From the NCBI GenBank assembly GCA_018066225.1, contig JAGHRU010000119.1, positions 1-29,720 on the forward strand: a DNA stretch of 29,720 bases, in the 5' to 3' direction. Position 1 is the first letter of the stretch. Every line of letters starts with the position of its first letter. The notes under the pieces are model-generated. The model was given only the letters and a program-made list of their open reading frames with translations. It searched no databases and was not told the origin of the DNA. Origin of the DNA: Candidatus Equimonas enterica (GTDB lineage Bacteria > Bacteroidota > Bacteroidia > Bacteroidales > Bacteroidaceae). Position numbers and translations under genes: made by a program. Shown in pieces: positions 15,997 through 24,155 of this stretch.

Positions 15997-16542
15997 ATGA
16001 CACACATCGGCGTATTTCTCTCCTCCTATACCGATCTACCGCAAGCCTACCTGCAAGCCGCAGACGACGTGGCACGCTGGATAGGCAGCACGGGGCGTAC
16101 GCTCGTCTATGGCGGCTCACGCTGTGGCCTCATGGAGCGTCTGGCAGCAGGCGTCCACGCCCATGGCGGCAAGGTCATGGGCATCGTGCCGCAGATACTC
16201 GTGGAGAAAGACCTCGTCAGCACCCATTTAGACTACACGCTCTACACGGCCGACCTCAACGACCGCAAGGCGGCTCTTCTGCGCGAGAGCGACATCCTCA
16301 TCGCGCTCCCGGGCGGCATCGGCACACTCGACGAAGTCTTCACCGCCCTCTCTGCCGAGAGCATTGGCCTACGCAGCCCTCACGTCGTGCTCTACAACGC
16401 CGACGGCTGCTGGGACAGCCTCATCGCGCTGCTCGACGAGCTCTATGCCAAGGGACTGACCTCGGGCACAGCGCGGCAGTTGGTCAGCGTGGTAGATAGC
16501 ATCGACGGCCTCACGGCTGTCGTCGAGGGCCGAAAGCAATAA
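15997..16542 (+). CDS. LOG-family (TIGR00730) nucleotide phosphoribohydrolase
   Basis: 181 residues. The family hydrolyses nucleoside 5'-monophosphates (cytokinin-type N6-modified AMP, or AMP itself) to base and ribose 5-phosphate. The Rossmann-like core shows VYGGSRCGLMERLAAGVHAHGG (about 38-58), VMGIVPQIL, and the hallmark PGGIGTLDE (105-113), which contains the catalytic glutamate and the phosphate-binding loop. In bacteria outside plant symbioses the in vivo substrate is usually unclear. It is separated from ridA by 109 nt with a hairpin and from fumarase by 43 nt, so it may be co-transcribed with fumarase. Confidence 0.9.
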   Translation: MTHIGVFLSSYTDLPQAYLQAADDVARWIGSTGRTLVYGGSRCGLMERLAAGVHAHGGKVMGIVPQILVEKDLVSTHLDYTLYTADLNDRKAALLRESDILIALPGGIGTLDEVFTALSAESIGLRSPHVVLYNADGCWDSLIALLDELYAKGLTSGTARQLVSVVDSIDGLTAVVEGRKQ

Positions 16543-16585
16543 CGCCATCTCTTAATCGCAATACATCCAAACACCAATAGCACAA

Positions 16586-18208
16586 ATGGCACAAGCACCA
16601 GAGTTTAAGTACGCTCCTATGTTCCAACTCGGCGAGGACCGTACGGAGTATTATCTGCTCACCCGCGACCATGTCAGCGTGAGCGAGTTTGAAGGCCACC
16701 CCATCCTCAAAGTGGAGAAAGAGGGCCTCACCAAGATGATCAACCAAGCCTTCCGCGATGTCAGCTTCCTGCTGCGTCGTAGCCACAACGAGCAGGTGGC
16801 CAGCATCCTCACCGACCCCGAAGCCAGCGACAACGACAAGTATGTGGCGCTCACCTTCCTGCGCAATGCCGAGGTAGCCGCCAAGGGTCAGTTGCCCCTG
16901 TGTCAAGACACGGGTACGGCCATCGTACACGGCGAGAAAGGCCAGCAGGTATGGACGGGCTACGAAGACGAAGAGGCCATCAGCCGCGGCGTCTATAAGA
17001 CTTACACCGAAGAGAACCTCCGCTACTCGCAAAACGCACCGCTCACCATGTACGACGAGGTGAACACGAAGTGCAACCTCCCGGCGCAAATCGACATCGA
17101 GGCCACCGAAGGCATGGAATACCGCTTCCTCTGCGTCACCAAGGGCGGAGGCTCGGCCAACAAGACCTACCTCTACCAAGAGACCAAAGCGCGCATCCAG
17201 AACCCCGGCACCCTCGTCCCCTTCCTCGTGGAGAAGATGAAGACGCTCGGCACCGCCGCTTGCCCACCCTACCACATCGCTTTCGTCATCGGCGGTACAT
17301 CGGCAGAGAAAAACCTGCTCACCGTGAAGCTCGCCTCAACGCACTACTACGACGAACTCCCCACCACGGGCGACGAGACGGGTCGTGCCTTCCGCGACAT
17401 CGCGCTCGAGAAGGAACTGCTGCGTGAAGCCCACAACATCGGGCTCGGCGCACAGTTTGGCGGTAAGGCCTACGCCCACGACATTCGCGTCATTCGCCTG
17501 CCGCGTCACGGCGCGAGCTGCCCCATCGGCCTCGGCGTCAGCTGCTCGGCCGACCGCAACATCAAGTGCAAAATCAACAAGGACGGCATCTGGATAGAGA
17601 AGATGGACGACAATCCCGGCAGCCTCATCCCCGAAGCCTTGCGCAATGCAGGCGAAGGCGAGGTGGTCAAGGTGGATTTGAACCGTCCGATGAGCGAAGT
17701 CTGCAAGCAACTCTCGCAGTATCCCGTCAGCACGCGCCTCAGCCTCAACGGCACCATCATCGTGGGTCGTGACATCGCCCATGCCAAACTCAAAGCACGC
17801 CTTGACGCTGGCGAAGGCATGCCGCAGTATATGAAGGACCACCCTGTCTATTATGCTGGCCCCGCCAAGACCCCGGCAGGTATGGCCTGCGGCTCGATGG
17901 GTCCTACCACAGCGGGACGTATGGACCCCTATGTCGATGAGTTCCAAGCCAATGGCGGCAGCATGATTATGCTCGCCAAGGGCAACCGTTCACAGGCCGT
18001 GACCGACGCCTGCAAGAAGTACGGCGGTTTCTACCTCGGCTCTATCGGTGGCCCTGCTGCCATCCTGGCACAAAACAACATAAAGCACATCGAGTGCGTG
18101 GAATATCCCGAGCTCGGCATGGAAGCCATCTGGAAGATCGAAGTGGAGAATTTCCCCGCCTTCATCCTCGTAGATGACAAGGGCAACGACTTCTTCAAGC
18201 AACTCTAG
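16586..18208 (+). CDS. Class I (iron-sulfur) fumarate hydratase
   Basis: 540 residues. It interconverts fumarate and malate using a [4Fe-4S] cluster; in anaerobic Bacteroidales the reductive direction (malate to fumarate, feeding fumarate reduction to succinate) is the expected one. Three cysteines sit one residue off the E. coli FumA ligands: C106 (LPLCQDTGTA), C225 (GTAACPPYH) and C319 (LGVSCSAD). The C-terminal beta domain carries GMACGSMGPTTAGRMDPYVD and GGSMIMLAKGNRS. Full length and undamaged. The class is oxygen-sensitive, which suits an anaerobe. Terminated by the hairpin at 18284-18313. Confidence 0.96.
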   Translation: MAQAPEFKYAPMFQLGEDRTEYYLLTRDHVSVSEFEGHPILKVEKEGLTKMINQAFRDVSFLLRRSHNEQVASILTDPEASDNDKYVALTFLRNAEVAAKGQLPLCQDTGTAIVHGEKGQQVWTGYEDEEAISRGVYKTYTEENLRYSQNAPLTMYDEVNTKCNLPAQIDIEATEGMEYRFLCVTKGGGSANKTYLYQETKARIQNPGTLVPFLVEKMKTLGTAACPPYHIAFVIGGTSAEKNLLTVKLASTHYYDELPTTGDETGRAFRDIALEKELLREAHNIGLGAQFGGKAYAHDIRVIRLPRHGASCPIGLGVSCSADRNIKCKINKDGIWIEKMDDNPGSLIPEALRNAGEGEVVKVDLNRPMSEVCKQLSQYPVSTRLSLNGTIIVGRDIAHAKLKARLDAGEGMPQYMKDHPVYYAGPAKTPAGMACGSMGPTTAGRMDPYVDEFQANGGSMIMLAKGNRSQAVTDACKKYGGFYLGSIGGPAAILAQNNIKHIECVEYPELGMEAIWKIEVENFPAFILVDDKGNDFFKQL

Positions 18209-18283
18209 CCGCGCTGCTGCCAGTCGTAACAGCGCATCAAGGACGACACCGTAGCCCGTGCCTCCCGCCGCGGCTACGCCCAT

Positions 18284-18320
18284 AAGCAGAGACGACACAC
18301 GCCGTCTCTGCTTTCTTGTT
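18284..18320 (+). terminator. Intrinsic terminator of the fumarase gene
   Basis: AAGCAGAGACG (18284-18294) pairs with CGTCTCTGCTT (18303-18313), an 11-bp stem with an 8-nt loop, followed by TCTTGTT. It is located 75 nt after the stop codon. A smaller inverted repeat CGTAGCC/GGCTACG (18250-18278) precedes it. Confidence 0.75.
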
Positions 18321-18327
18321 GATTTTA

Positions 18328-18437
18328 GTGCCCAGTAAAATACATTTTAGTGGGCAGTAAAATACATTTTAGTGGGCAGTAAAATGAAACGAGATGCCCA
18401 CAGCGCATCTACGCCGTGGGCATCTCATGTATGTCGC
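18328..18437. repeat. 22-nt-period tandem array in the convergent junction (array D)
   Basis: Units start at 18328, 18350, 18372, 18394 and 18416 with leading blocks GTGCCCAGT, GTGGGCAGT, GTGGGCAGT, ATGCCCACA and GTGGGCATC. The first two units are identical over the remaining 13 nt (AAAATACATTTTA) and differ only by the CCC/GGG inversion in the core. A partial unit ending GATTTTA precedes at 18306, where the array overlaps the fumarase terminator. The last two cores also form the arms of a hairpin (18391-18426). Confidence 0.75.
18391..18426 (-). terminator. Hairpin at the convergent junction, probable terminator of the nuclease gene
   Basis: GAGATGCCCAC (18391-18401) pairs with GTGGGCATCTC (18416-18426), 11 bp with a 14-nt loop. 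Read on the minus strand it is followed by GTTTCATTTTAC, which is T-rich, so it fits termination of the nuclease transcript coming from the right. Confidence 0.6.
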
Positions 18438-18466
18438 GCGCCCGCACCATCGGGCACGACAGCGCG

Positions 18467-19390
18467 TTAGTGCCAACTTTTCAGGTTGGCCGTGGCTTCG
18501 AGCCGCTGCTCCATGTGGTCGTCGAGATTGGGGAAGAAGTCCAAGCCCGTAGCCTGCTCCACCTCATCGACGGTGCAGCAGACCTCTTTAAGCGGCTGAC
18601 GCGAGGCATTGTTGCGGAAGATGAAGCCGATGGCCTTCTCCTTGCCTTTTTTCAGCGAGAGGACAACCTTGAAGAAACCATCGGGGACAGCGACCTTCAC
18701 CTCACGACCGATGCTGCGCTGCCCTCCCCCTTTGTCGTAGATAGGACCGCAAGCGATGTAGATGCTGCCCTCATTTTTGGCCCAGCGTCGGCAGGCTTTC
18801 TCGAGTTTCTCCCAGTCGCCAGCGTTGAGTTCGTGCACCTGCGGACACATGTTGGACATATAGAAGCAGTCGCTCATCGCGCTGTAACTCCAATGCATGT
18901 CGGCAGCAGGTATCATGTGGCCGCGGTCGTAACCGCTGCGCTTATAGTCTTCCGTCGTCACCTGATGGCGGGCGTCGAGTTGCGGGTCGGGGCCGAAGTC
19001 ATTGGCACGCCCCACGCTGCCCTCCGTCTCTGCGGATTCGAGTTCCCACGCCACCCAGCGCGGCACGTTGTGCGCCTTGTCGTAGGAGAGCGTATAGCCC
19101 GTGTGGGCGATGAGGACTTCGCCGCGTTGCGTCTTGGGGATTTCCAGTAGGCGCAGATTGAGGCGCGGCGCGTCGGCCTCGGTATTTGCCGCTGCTGTTT
19201 CGGAGGTTTCTTCGGCTTGCGACGGACGAGGCACATTGGCAGGTGCGTCCGCCGTATTGTGGATAAGGGCCAGCGTATCGGCATTGGCGGCGATAGGCTC
19301 ACGCTCTGCCAGGAGCGCGCCGCTGACGAAATAGCCCAGCGCAGCAATGGCCACGATGGCGAGGATGAGCAGTAGTGGTTTTCCTTTCAT
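18467..19390 (-). CDS. Membrane-anchored DNA/RNA non-specific endonuclease (NucA/NUC1 family)
   Basis: 307 residues from ATG 19390; an ATG further upstream in frame would add 14 residues lying before the hydrophobic helix and is less likely. Residues 5-24 (PLLLILAIVAIAALGYFVSG) form a single signal-anchor helix, followed by an Ala/Thr/Glu-rich tether to about residue 75. The nuclease domain has the hallmark DRGHMIPAAD (155-164) with catalytic H158, the metal-binding asparagine in FYMSNMCPQ (N180), and LNAGDWEKLE. The family cuts DNA and RNA in a Mg-dependent ββα-metal fold. The anchor places the domain outside the cytoplasm, where it could scavenge nucleic acids. A cytoplasmic role is unlikely because no inhibitor gene is visible next to it. 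Confidence 0.92.
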   Translation of the reverse strand: MKGKPLLLILAIVAIAALGYFVSGALLAEREPIAANADTLALIHNTADAPANVPRPSQAEETSETAAANTEADAPRLNLRLLEIPKTQRGEVLIAHTGYTLSYDKAHNVPRWVAWELESAETEGSVGRANDFGPDPQLDARHQVTTEDYKRSGYDRGHMIPAADMHWSYSAMSDCFYMSNMCPQVHELNAGDWEKLEKACRRWAKNEGSIYIACGPIYDKGGGQRSIGREVKVAVPDGFFKVVLSLKKGKEKAIGFIFRNNASRQPLKEVCCTVDEVEQATGLDFFPNLDDHMEQRLEATANLKSWH

Positions 19391-19413
19391 AAGAGCGATG
19401 ATGAGGGGAATAC

Positions 19414-19453
19414 AAAAAGTCCGCGGCAGCAAGCAGTGCCTACTACCGCGGAC
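19414..19453 (-). terminator. Intrinsic terminator of the subtilase gene
   Basis: On the minus strand GTCCGCGG pairs with CCGCGGAC (forward positions 19446-19453 and 19419-19426), followed by TTTTTG. It is located 25 nt after the subtilase stop. Confidence 0.75.
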
Positions 19454-19478
19454 GATGGGTTGATGCGAAGAGGCTACG

Positions 19479-21680
19479 TTACTTCACCACCACCTTCTTG
19501 GTGAGATTGGCACGCGCCGTCTGGATATTGACGAGATAGACACCTGCGGGCATTGCGCCGAGGTCGAAAGTCTCCTCCTGCGCCGTACGCACGTTGGTTA
19601 GGTGCTTATAGGCCACTTGCTGACCGCCCGTGCTGCAAATGCGGATGTCGGCAAAGTCTTCGTCGTTGTTGAAGAGCACACGCCAATTGCTTTCGCCACC
19701 GTAGATAGTGACAGGCGCAAAGGTGTTGCTGACCGTGTGGATGCCTTCGCCACGACCTGCCTTGATTTCAAGCACTTTCTTCAAGCCATTGTAAGCGTCG
19801 AGCTTGCCATAGCCCGTGTCACGGTTCCAGCCGTTTTCGTCCATCTGGCCCGTGTAACTATCGGTGCGGGCAGTCTCGCGGAATACCTTCTGGATGTCCT
19901 CGTAAGTCAGATTGGGATCGGCCTGCAGCCAGAGGCAGATGGTGCCAGAGACAAACGGAGTGGCCATCGACGTACCCTGCATGGCAGAATAGTAGTAAGA
20001 GCGAGTGCCGCGCTTGACAATGTCACAGATTTGGTCGTCGGTCTTGCTGAAGCCGTCGGCATAAGAGGAGATGGCAGAGCAGACTTCTGCACCGGGAGCC
20101 GAAATCATGGGCTTGGGATAAGTCGGGTCAAGCAGCGGGCCACGGCTGGAGAAGGAACTGATGCCGCCTTCGTCACCGATTTGCGAATAATAGATCTCGC
20201 GGTTATTGACCTCGCTCCAGAAGGTCAGGCTCGAGTTGTAGGAACCCACAGCAATCGCCGTGGGGATGCTGGCACCACCCTCTGCGGCGCAGAACTGGTT
20301 GTCGCCACGCATATAGTTCTTACCACGCACGCTGGCATACGAACATTCCTTCGCGCTGGAAAGCGGGTTGAGCCAAGAGTGAATGGTCACGCCGGCCTCG
20401 CCCGTGATTTCCAGACCAAAGTTACCGTTCTGGATGTTGCAGAGTTGGCGCATCTGGCTCACGTTGATGTAGTACTGATAGTACTCCTTGTGGTTGTTGG
20501 GATCGATACCTTGGAGGAACTGACCGCAGTCCTTCCATGCAGGAGAATTCTCATCGAAGTAGGTAAACTTACCGCTGTTGTAAACAAACGGGCGAACCGT
20601 GAGATGCTTCTTGCCATCTGCGGACTGTCCCCATACATCGAGGTAAGTCAGGAAATAGGAACCCGACTGTCCGGGATCGACGTTGATATAGACAGTCTCG
20701 CCATCTTCTTCAAACGTCCACTCAGAGTGCAGGTTATCATTACCCTCATTGCCCATAGCGGCTACGAGGAATGCACCACCGTCCTTGGTGAGAGCGGCAG
20801 CAGCCTGCGAGTAGTTGCTCGTACCGTCGTGGGGACCCATCTGCGAGCCGAAGCTCATATTGACCACCCAAGGTTTACCTTCTTCTTCGGCCTTTTCCTT
20901 GATAAACTTAATGTCTTCCAGCACTTCGTCGTGATTGAAGGTAGAAGGCACCATGATGAGTTCAGCATCGGGAGCCACGCCGTAGAAGTTGTTCTCTTCG
21001 ATCTTTGAGCCCGCAGCGATATTGGTCACATGTGTAGCGTGACCGCCACCATTGGCATCGCCGCCACGGCGTATCTCCTCGCTCGACTTGGGCTTGGTAC
21101 TCATGCTCTTGCTGCGGTCCCACACCCACTTGGCACGGGGCGTCTCGCCGTCAGCTTCGAGGAAGCCGATGTGGAGATACTCGAAGCCTTGGTCGATGAC
21201 GCCGAGCACAACGCCTTTACCCGTATAGGGCGTGTCGAGACCGGTGCCAGCGTGTATTTTATCTACGCCCGTATCTTTACGCGCCTTCTCCATGAAGAGC
21301 TGCGACTGAACAGAGCGGTTGATGGTCAGCACTTCGTCTATCTCTGCGACGCGCTCGACGTAGAGCGCAGGCACACGTGCCGTCAGCGTGTTCTCAGTAA
21401 TGACATTGGCGGTATAGCCATCCCGAGTGATGAAATCGGCCACGGCCTTCGCGTCAGTAGTGCGAATAATGACAGGGATTTCCACAGGGACGGAAGGCGC
21501 CAACATCGGGGTAGAAACATAGAGCAATGTTGGGTCTTGCGTGATGCTCGCAAAGCCACGAGCGCGTTGCATCTCGTATTGGATGCCAGCGTCCCACTTC
21601 TTACCCTGCACAAAGTCTTGTGCGAAAGCGGGAACGCTCAGGAGCAGGCCAAGACCTGCAATGAGTAAAGGTTTATTCAT
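19479..21680 (-). CDS. Secreted S8 subtilisin-like protease with T9SS-type C-terminal domain
   Basis: 733 residues from ATG 21680, where MNKPLLIAGLGLLLSVPAFA is a standard signal peptide; an upstream ATG (21755) would cross the promoter. After a propeptide-like segment (about 30-145) the peptidase S8 domain has a complete triad: D163 (LGVIDQGFEY), H214 (GGHATHVTN, where HGTHV is usual) and S571 (GTSMATPFVSG), with the oxyanion asparagine N311 (AAMGNEGND). About 280 residues between N311 and the serine include a PA/beta insert, larger than in bacillar subtilisins. The C-terminus, near ADIRICSTGGQQVAYKHLTN and ending MPAGVYLVNIQTARANLTKK, is a type A T9SS sorting domain, so the protein should be exported through the type IX system and attached to or released from the surface. 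Monocistronic. Confidence 0.93.
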   Translation of the reverse strand: MNKPLLIAGLGLLLSVPAFAQDFVQGKKWDAGIQYEMQRARGFASITQDPTLLYVSTPMLAPSVPVEIPVIIRTTDAKAVADFITRDGYTANVITENTLTARVPALYVERVAEIDEVLTINRSVQSQLFMEKARKDTGVDKIHAGTGLDTPYTGKGVVLGVIDQGFEYLHIGFLEADGETPRAKWVWDRSKSMSTKPKSSEEIRRGGDANGGGHATHVTNIAAGSKIEENNFYGVAPDAELIMVPSTFNHDEVLEDIKFIKEKAEEEGKPWVVNMSFGSQMGPHDGTSNYSQAAAALTKDGGAFLVAAMGNEGNDNLHSEWTFEEDGETVYINVDPGQSGSYFLTYLDVWGQSADGKKHLTVRPFVYNSGKFTYFDENSPAWKDCGQFLQGIDPNNHKEYYQYYINVSQMRQLCNIQNGNFGLEITGEAGVTIHSWLNPLSSAKECSYASVRGKNYMRGDNQFCAAEGGASIPTAIAVGSYNSSLTFWSEVNNREIYYSQIGDEGGISSFSSRGPLLDPTYPKPMISAPGAEVCSAISSYADGFSKTDDQICDIVKRGTRSYYYSAMQGTSMATPFVSGTICLWLQADPNLTYEDIQKVFRETARTDSYTGQMDENGWNRDTGYGKLDAYNGLKKVLEIKAGRGEGIHTVSNTFAPVTIYGGESNWRVLFNNDEDFADIRICSTGGQQVAYKHLTNVRTAQEETFDLGAMPAGVYLVNIQTARANLTKKVVVK

Positions 21681-21710
21681 GATAGTGAGTTTGTTTTTCG
21701 GGTTTGGGCG

Positions 21711-21718
21711 CAAAGTTA
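21711..21718 (-). promoter_or_regulatory. -7 box of the subtilase gene
   Basis: TAACTTTG on the minus strand (21711-21718) matches TAnnTTTG; the start would be about 24 nt before the ATG at 21680. The only TTTG upstream (21731-21734) is 12 bp away, too close, and it sits next to a perfect palindrome at 21735-21750. Confidence 0.6.
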
Positions 21719-21734
21719 AGCATTTCTTTTCAAA

Positions 21735-21750
21735 GAGAGAAATTTCTCTC
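21735..21750. promoter_or_regulatory. Perfect 16-bp palindrome upstream of the subtilase promoter
   Basis: GAGAGAAATTTCTCTC is a perfect inverted repeat without spacer. It covers the place where the -33 element of the subtilase promoter should be, so it is a candidate operator for a dimeric regulator. It may instead help end the acyltransferase transcript from the right. Confidence 0.45.
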
Positions 21751-21805
21751 CCCATTTTAACATTCCAAGGTCGCGGAGGAGGTGCTTTTTATCGACGAAC
21801 GAGGC

Positions 21806-22717
21806 TCAACGCTCTGCGGAAGCCTTATTGACGGAGGCCCGCGTGTGCTTCCAGCGGTTGTGGCTCCAGAGCCAAAATGCTGGCTGACGGCGAATGATGG
21901 CTTCGAGCCATCGCATATATTCCTCGGTGAGTGTGTAGTCTGGATAGTCCGCAATGCGGTCGGTCATCTTGCGCATTTGACAGCGATAGTAGCCGCGTCG
22001 GACACGCCTTATGTCGGCGAAGTAAATCGCGGCATTCACCTTTTTACCAATGCGTTCCGTACCGCTGAACACTGGCGTGTCATGATGCAAGAAGTCGGTC
22101 CATACGTGGATGTTCTCGGGGCGCGGACTTTGGTCGGAGATGAAGCCGACGATGGTGTGCTGGCCTTGGCTTTTGAGTTGTAGGATGCGGCGTAGGGTGG
22201 CGTTCTTGGCTATGTTTTCCGCTCCAAAGCGAGAGCGGAGACGCACGAATAGGTGCTCAAAGACGGCATTGTTGAGGGGGCGATAGATTTGCGCGCAATG
22301 CGTAGTCGGTGCGCACCACAGCGGCAGGCTGGACACCCACTCCCAGTTGCAGTAATGACCAAGATAGACGAAGACCTGACTGCACTGGGAAGAAGAGAAT
22401 TCCTTTTCTATGGCTTCCACGCCCTCGATGACCATGCGTCGCTTCATCTCGTCGGCCGATATGGTCAGCGTTTTGAGGGTTTCGAAGATATAGTCGCAGA
22501 AGAAGTGGTAGAAGCCACGCTCTATGCGGCGCAACTCGGCGTCATCCTTCTCTGAGGAGAATGCGCTGACGATGTTGCTGCGCACCAAGCGACGACGATA
22601 GCGCACGACGTGATAAACCAAGAAGTACAACGCATCGGAGAAGACATAGAGCACGCGCAGCGGCAAGAGCGAGAGCGCACGAAAGAACAACTCATTGCAG
22701 AGGGCGAGAAACTTCAT
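21806..22717 (-). CDS. LpxL/HtrB-type lipid A acyltransferase
   Basis: 303 residues. The family transfers a secondary acyl chain onto lipid A (or related lysolipids) at the inner membrane. An N-terminal hydrophobic segment (ELFFRALSLLPLRVLYVFSD) precedes the catalytic HX4E motif in YLGHYCNWEWVSSLPLW (H121, E126). Further landmarks are IVGFISDQSPRPENIHVWTD and FLHHDTPVFSGTERIGKKVN, matching the family's substrate-binding block, and the end YMRWLEAIIRRQPAFWLWSH. The ATG overlaps the stop of the upstream TerB-like gene by ATGA (22714-22717), so translation is probably coupled. It is the last gene of the four-gene operon starting at Nif3. Which acyl position it modifies cannot be read from sequence. 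Confidence 0.9.
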   Translation of the reverse strand: MKFLALCNELFFRALSLLPLRVLYVFSDALYFLVYHVVRYRRRLVRSNIVSAFSSEKDDAELRRIERGFYHFFCDYIFETLKTLTISADEMKRRMVIEGVEAIEKEFSSSQCSQVFVYLGHYCNWEWVSSLPLWCAPTTHCAQIYRPLNNAVFEHLFVRLRSRFGAENIAKNATLRRILQLKSQGQHTIVGFISDQSPRPENIHVWTDFLHHDTPVFSGTERIGKKVNAAIYFADIRRVRRGYYRCQMRKMTDRIADYPDYTLTEEYMRWLEAIIRRQPAFWLWSHNRWKHTRASVNKASAER

Positions 22718-24072
22718 AGACGAGAGCGGTTAAAGTATTCGGTAATTGGCAGCGGCTCTTCTGCCTCGGCCGATAGCACCGTGATACTGTCGGCAGAGGC
22801 TTGGAGGCGATAGAAATTGCCTACATTCGTGGGGCAGAAATCCTCAATGCCGCGTACGGCTTTCAGCGCTCCCAGTTGTTTGCGCAGTCGGGAGACGGTG
22901 CTCTTGAGATTGTGTGTAAAGTCGGTGCCTTGCGTCAGGCCACCCACGCGATGATAAATGCGCTCATAGGCTTTCACCATCCGCGCTTTGTAGTCGCCAG
23001 AAAGTGCTGTCCGTAAGCCTTGTCGCCCTTCTGTGTACGACGTCTGAGCGATGAGCAGAAAGACGGCCATCTGCTGCGGCGTCAAGGGGCAGAGGTAAGT
23101 GCCTTCACCAAAAGCCACAGTACGTCGCACAAGGTCAATGCACATCTCGCCTTTCACTACAAGGTCGGGCTGGAAGGCCATGAGTTCGATGAGCGTACGT
23201 TGGAAACCACAATAACTGAAATGCGGCTCTGGGCTTGGTGCTTGCACCATCGGCATAGGATTGACTCCGCAGCGGAAGTCTTCGATGAAGGCATCCAAGG
23301 TTTCTACCACGCTGCCTTGAATGGGCACTTGTAGGAAGTTGGCGACACTGCGGACAGGGGCGTGGGTTTGCGTCAGGAGCGAGTCGTTGATTTTAATCAG
23401 CAGCGACGGCGCATCGTCGCGAAAGTTGAGTCCCAACTTCTGGCGCAATATTTCGCCTCGGAAGCGCGCCGTGTCCAAGGTGTCAAAGGAGCGGCATATC
23501 TCTGCCACGCGCTCCATCTGCAAGGCGGGCGCGATGTAGCGCAGCAAGGCTGGTAGGAACGTGCCCGGGGGCTGGGCATTGCGCTCTATCTCTGCCACCG
23601 TCTTGGGGATATAAGCAAAGCGGAAGCCCCACAGCCTGCCTTCGGTGCAAAGGCGATACTGCGCCTTGATCTCGGCATTGTAACGGCTGTGGTATTCGCT
23701 CTCTATATATAATATGGTCTGTCCGTCGAAGGCTACATCCCCCGTCTTTGCGCTGACAATGTGGGCTTGCCGCCTGAGGCTACGCATCAGGGCGAGACGC
23801 AGCATCACCTCCGTAGGGTGGCAGATGCCATCGGCCTTCATCAGCGTGTCCAGCGTGGCGAGTAGTCGTTCCACTTCTTCGCCTTCTTGGCGCAGCATCT
23901 CTGTGGCCTTGTCGAGCGTGAGCAGCCCAGCCTCGCTGCGATGTTCGGGCTTGATGCCGTACTGCGCACACAGGTCTTCGAAGCGCACTATCTCGCGCTG
24001 GTCGATGATGCCGTCGGCCAGTATGAGGTCGCTCAGTATGCGGGTGAGGGCTATCTTGCCATTGCGTGTCAT
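22714..24072 (-). CDS. TerB-like domain protein with C-terminal winged-helix-like region
   Basis: 452 residues, no signal peptide. Residues 1-100 (ILSDLILADGIIDQREIVRF; LLATLDTLMKADGICHPTEV) show two D-G-x-[IC] acidic repeats, the metal-binding pattern of TerB/DjlA-like helical domains. The middle (about 110-320) is not recognised. The C-terminal 120 residues contain PLTPQQMAVFLLIAQTSYTE and THNLKSTVSRLRKQLGALKA, which resembles the recognition helix of an OmpR-type winged helix (a NxxK/S..RLRKxL pattern as in Trans_reg_C domains). That would make it a cytoplasmic regulator with a sensory TerB-like head, but DNA binding is inference. It follows the zinc-ribbon gene by 83 nt and overlaps the acyltransferase by 4 nt. 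I do not know a characterised homologue. Confidence 0.7.
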   Translation of the reverse strand: MTRNGKIALTRILSDLILADGIIDQREIVRFEDLCAQYGIKPEHRSEAGLLTLDKATEMLRQEGEEVERLLATLDTLMKADGICHPTEVMLRLALMRSLRRQAHIVSAKTGDVAFDGQTILYIESEYHSRYNAEIKAQYRLCTEGRLWGFRFAYIPKTVAEIERNAQPPGTFLPALLRYIAPALQMERVAEICRSFDTLDTARFRGEILRQKLGLNFRDDAPSLLIKINDSLLTQTHAPVRSVANFLQVPIQGSVVETLDAFIEDFRCGVNPMPMVQAPSPEPHFSYCGFQRTLIELMAFQPDLVVKGEMCIDLVRRTVAFGEGTYLCPLTPQQMAVFLLIAQTSYTEGRQGLRTALSGDYKARMVKAYERIYHRVGGLTQGTDFTHNLKSTVSRLRKQLGALKAVRGIEDFCPTNVGNFYRLQASADSITVLSAEAEEPLPITEYFNRSRL

Positions 24073-24155
24073 CGGGCAGGTGGGACAGAAATGCCATGCA
24101 GAGCACCGCGTCCACGGCGATGTGGCTAACGGTACTCTGCACGAAGGGGTGATTA

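Noticed and set aside
19602..21008. 468-codon open frame on + opposite the subtilase
   Set aside because: It is antisense to a gene with a complete catalytic triad and signal peptide; its translation has no recognisable domain. Long antisense frames are expected here from the GC-rich third codon positions.
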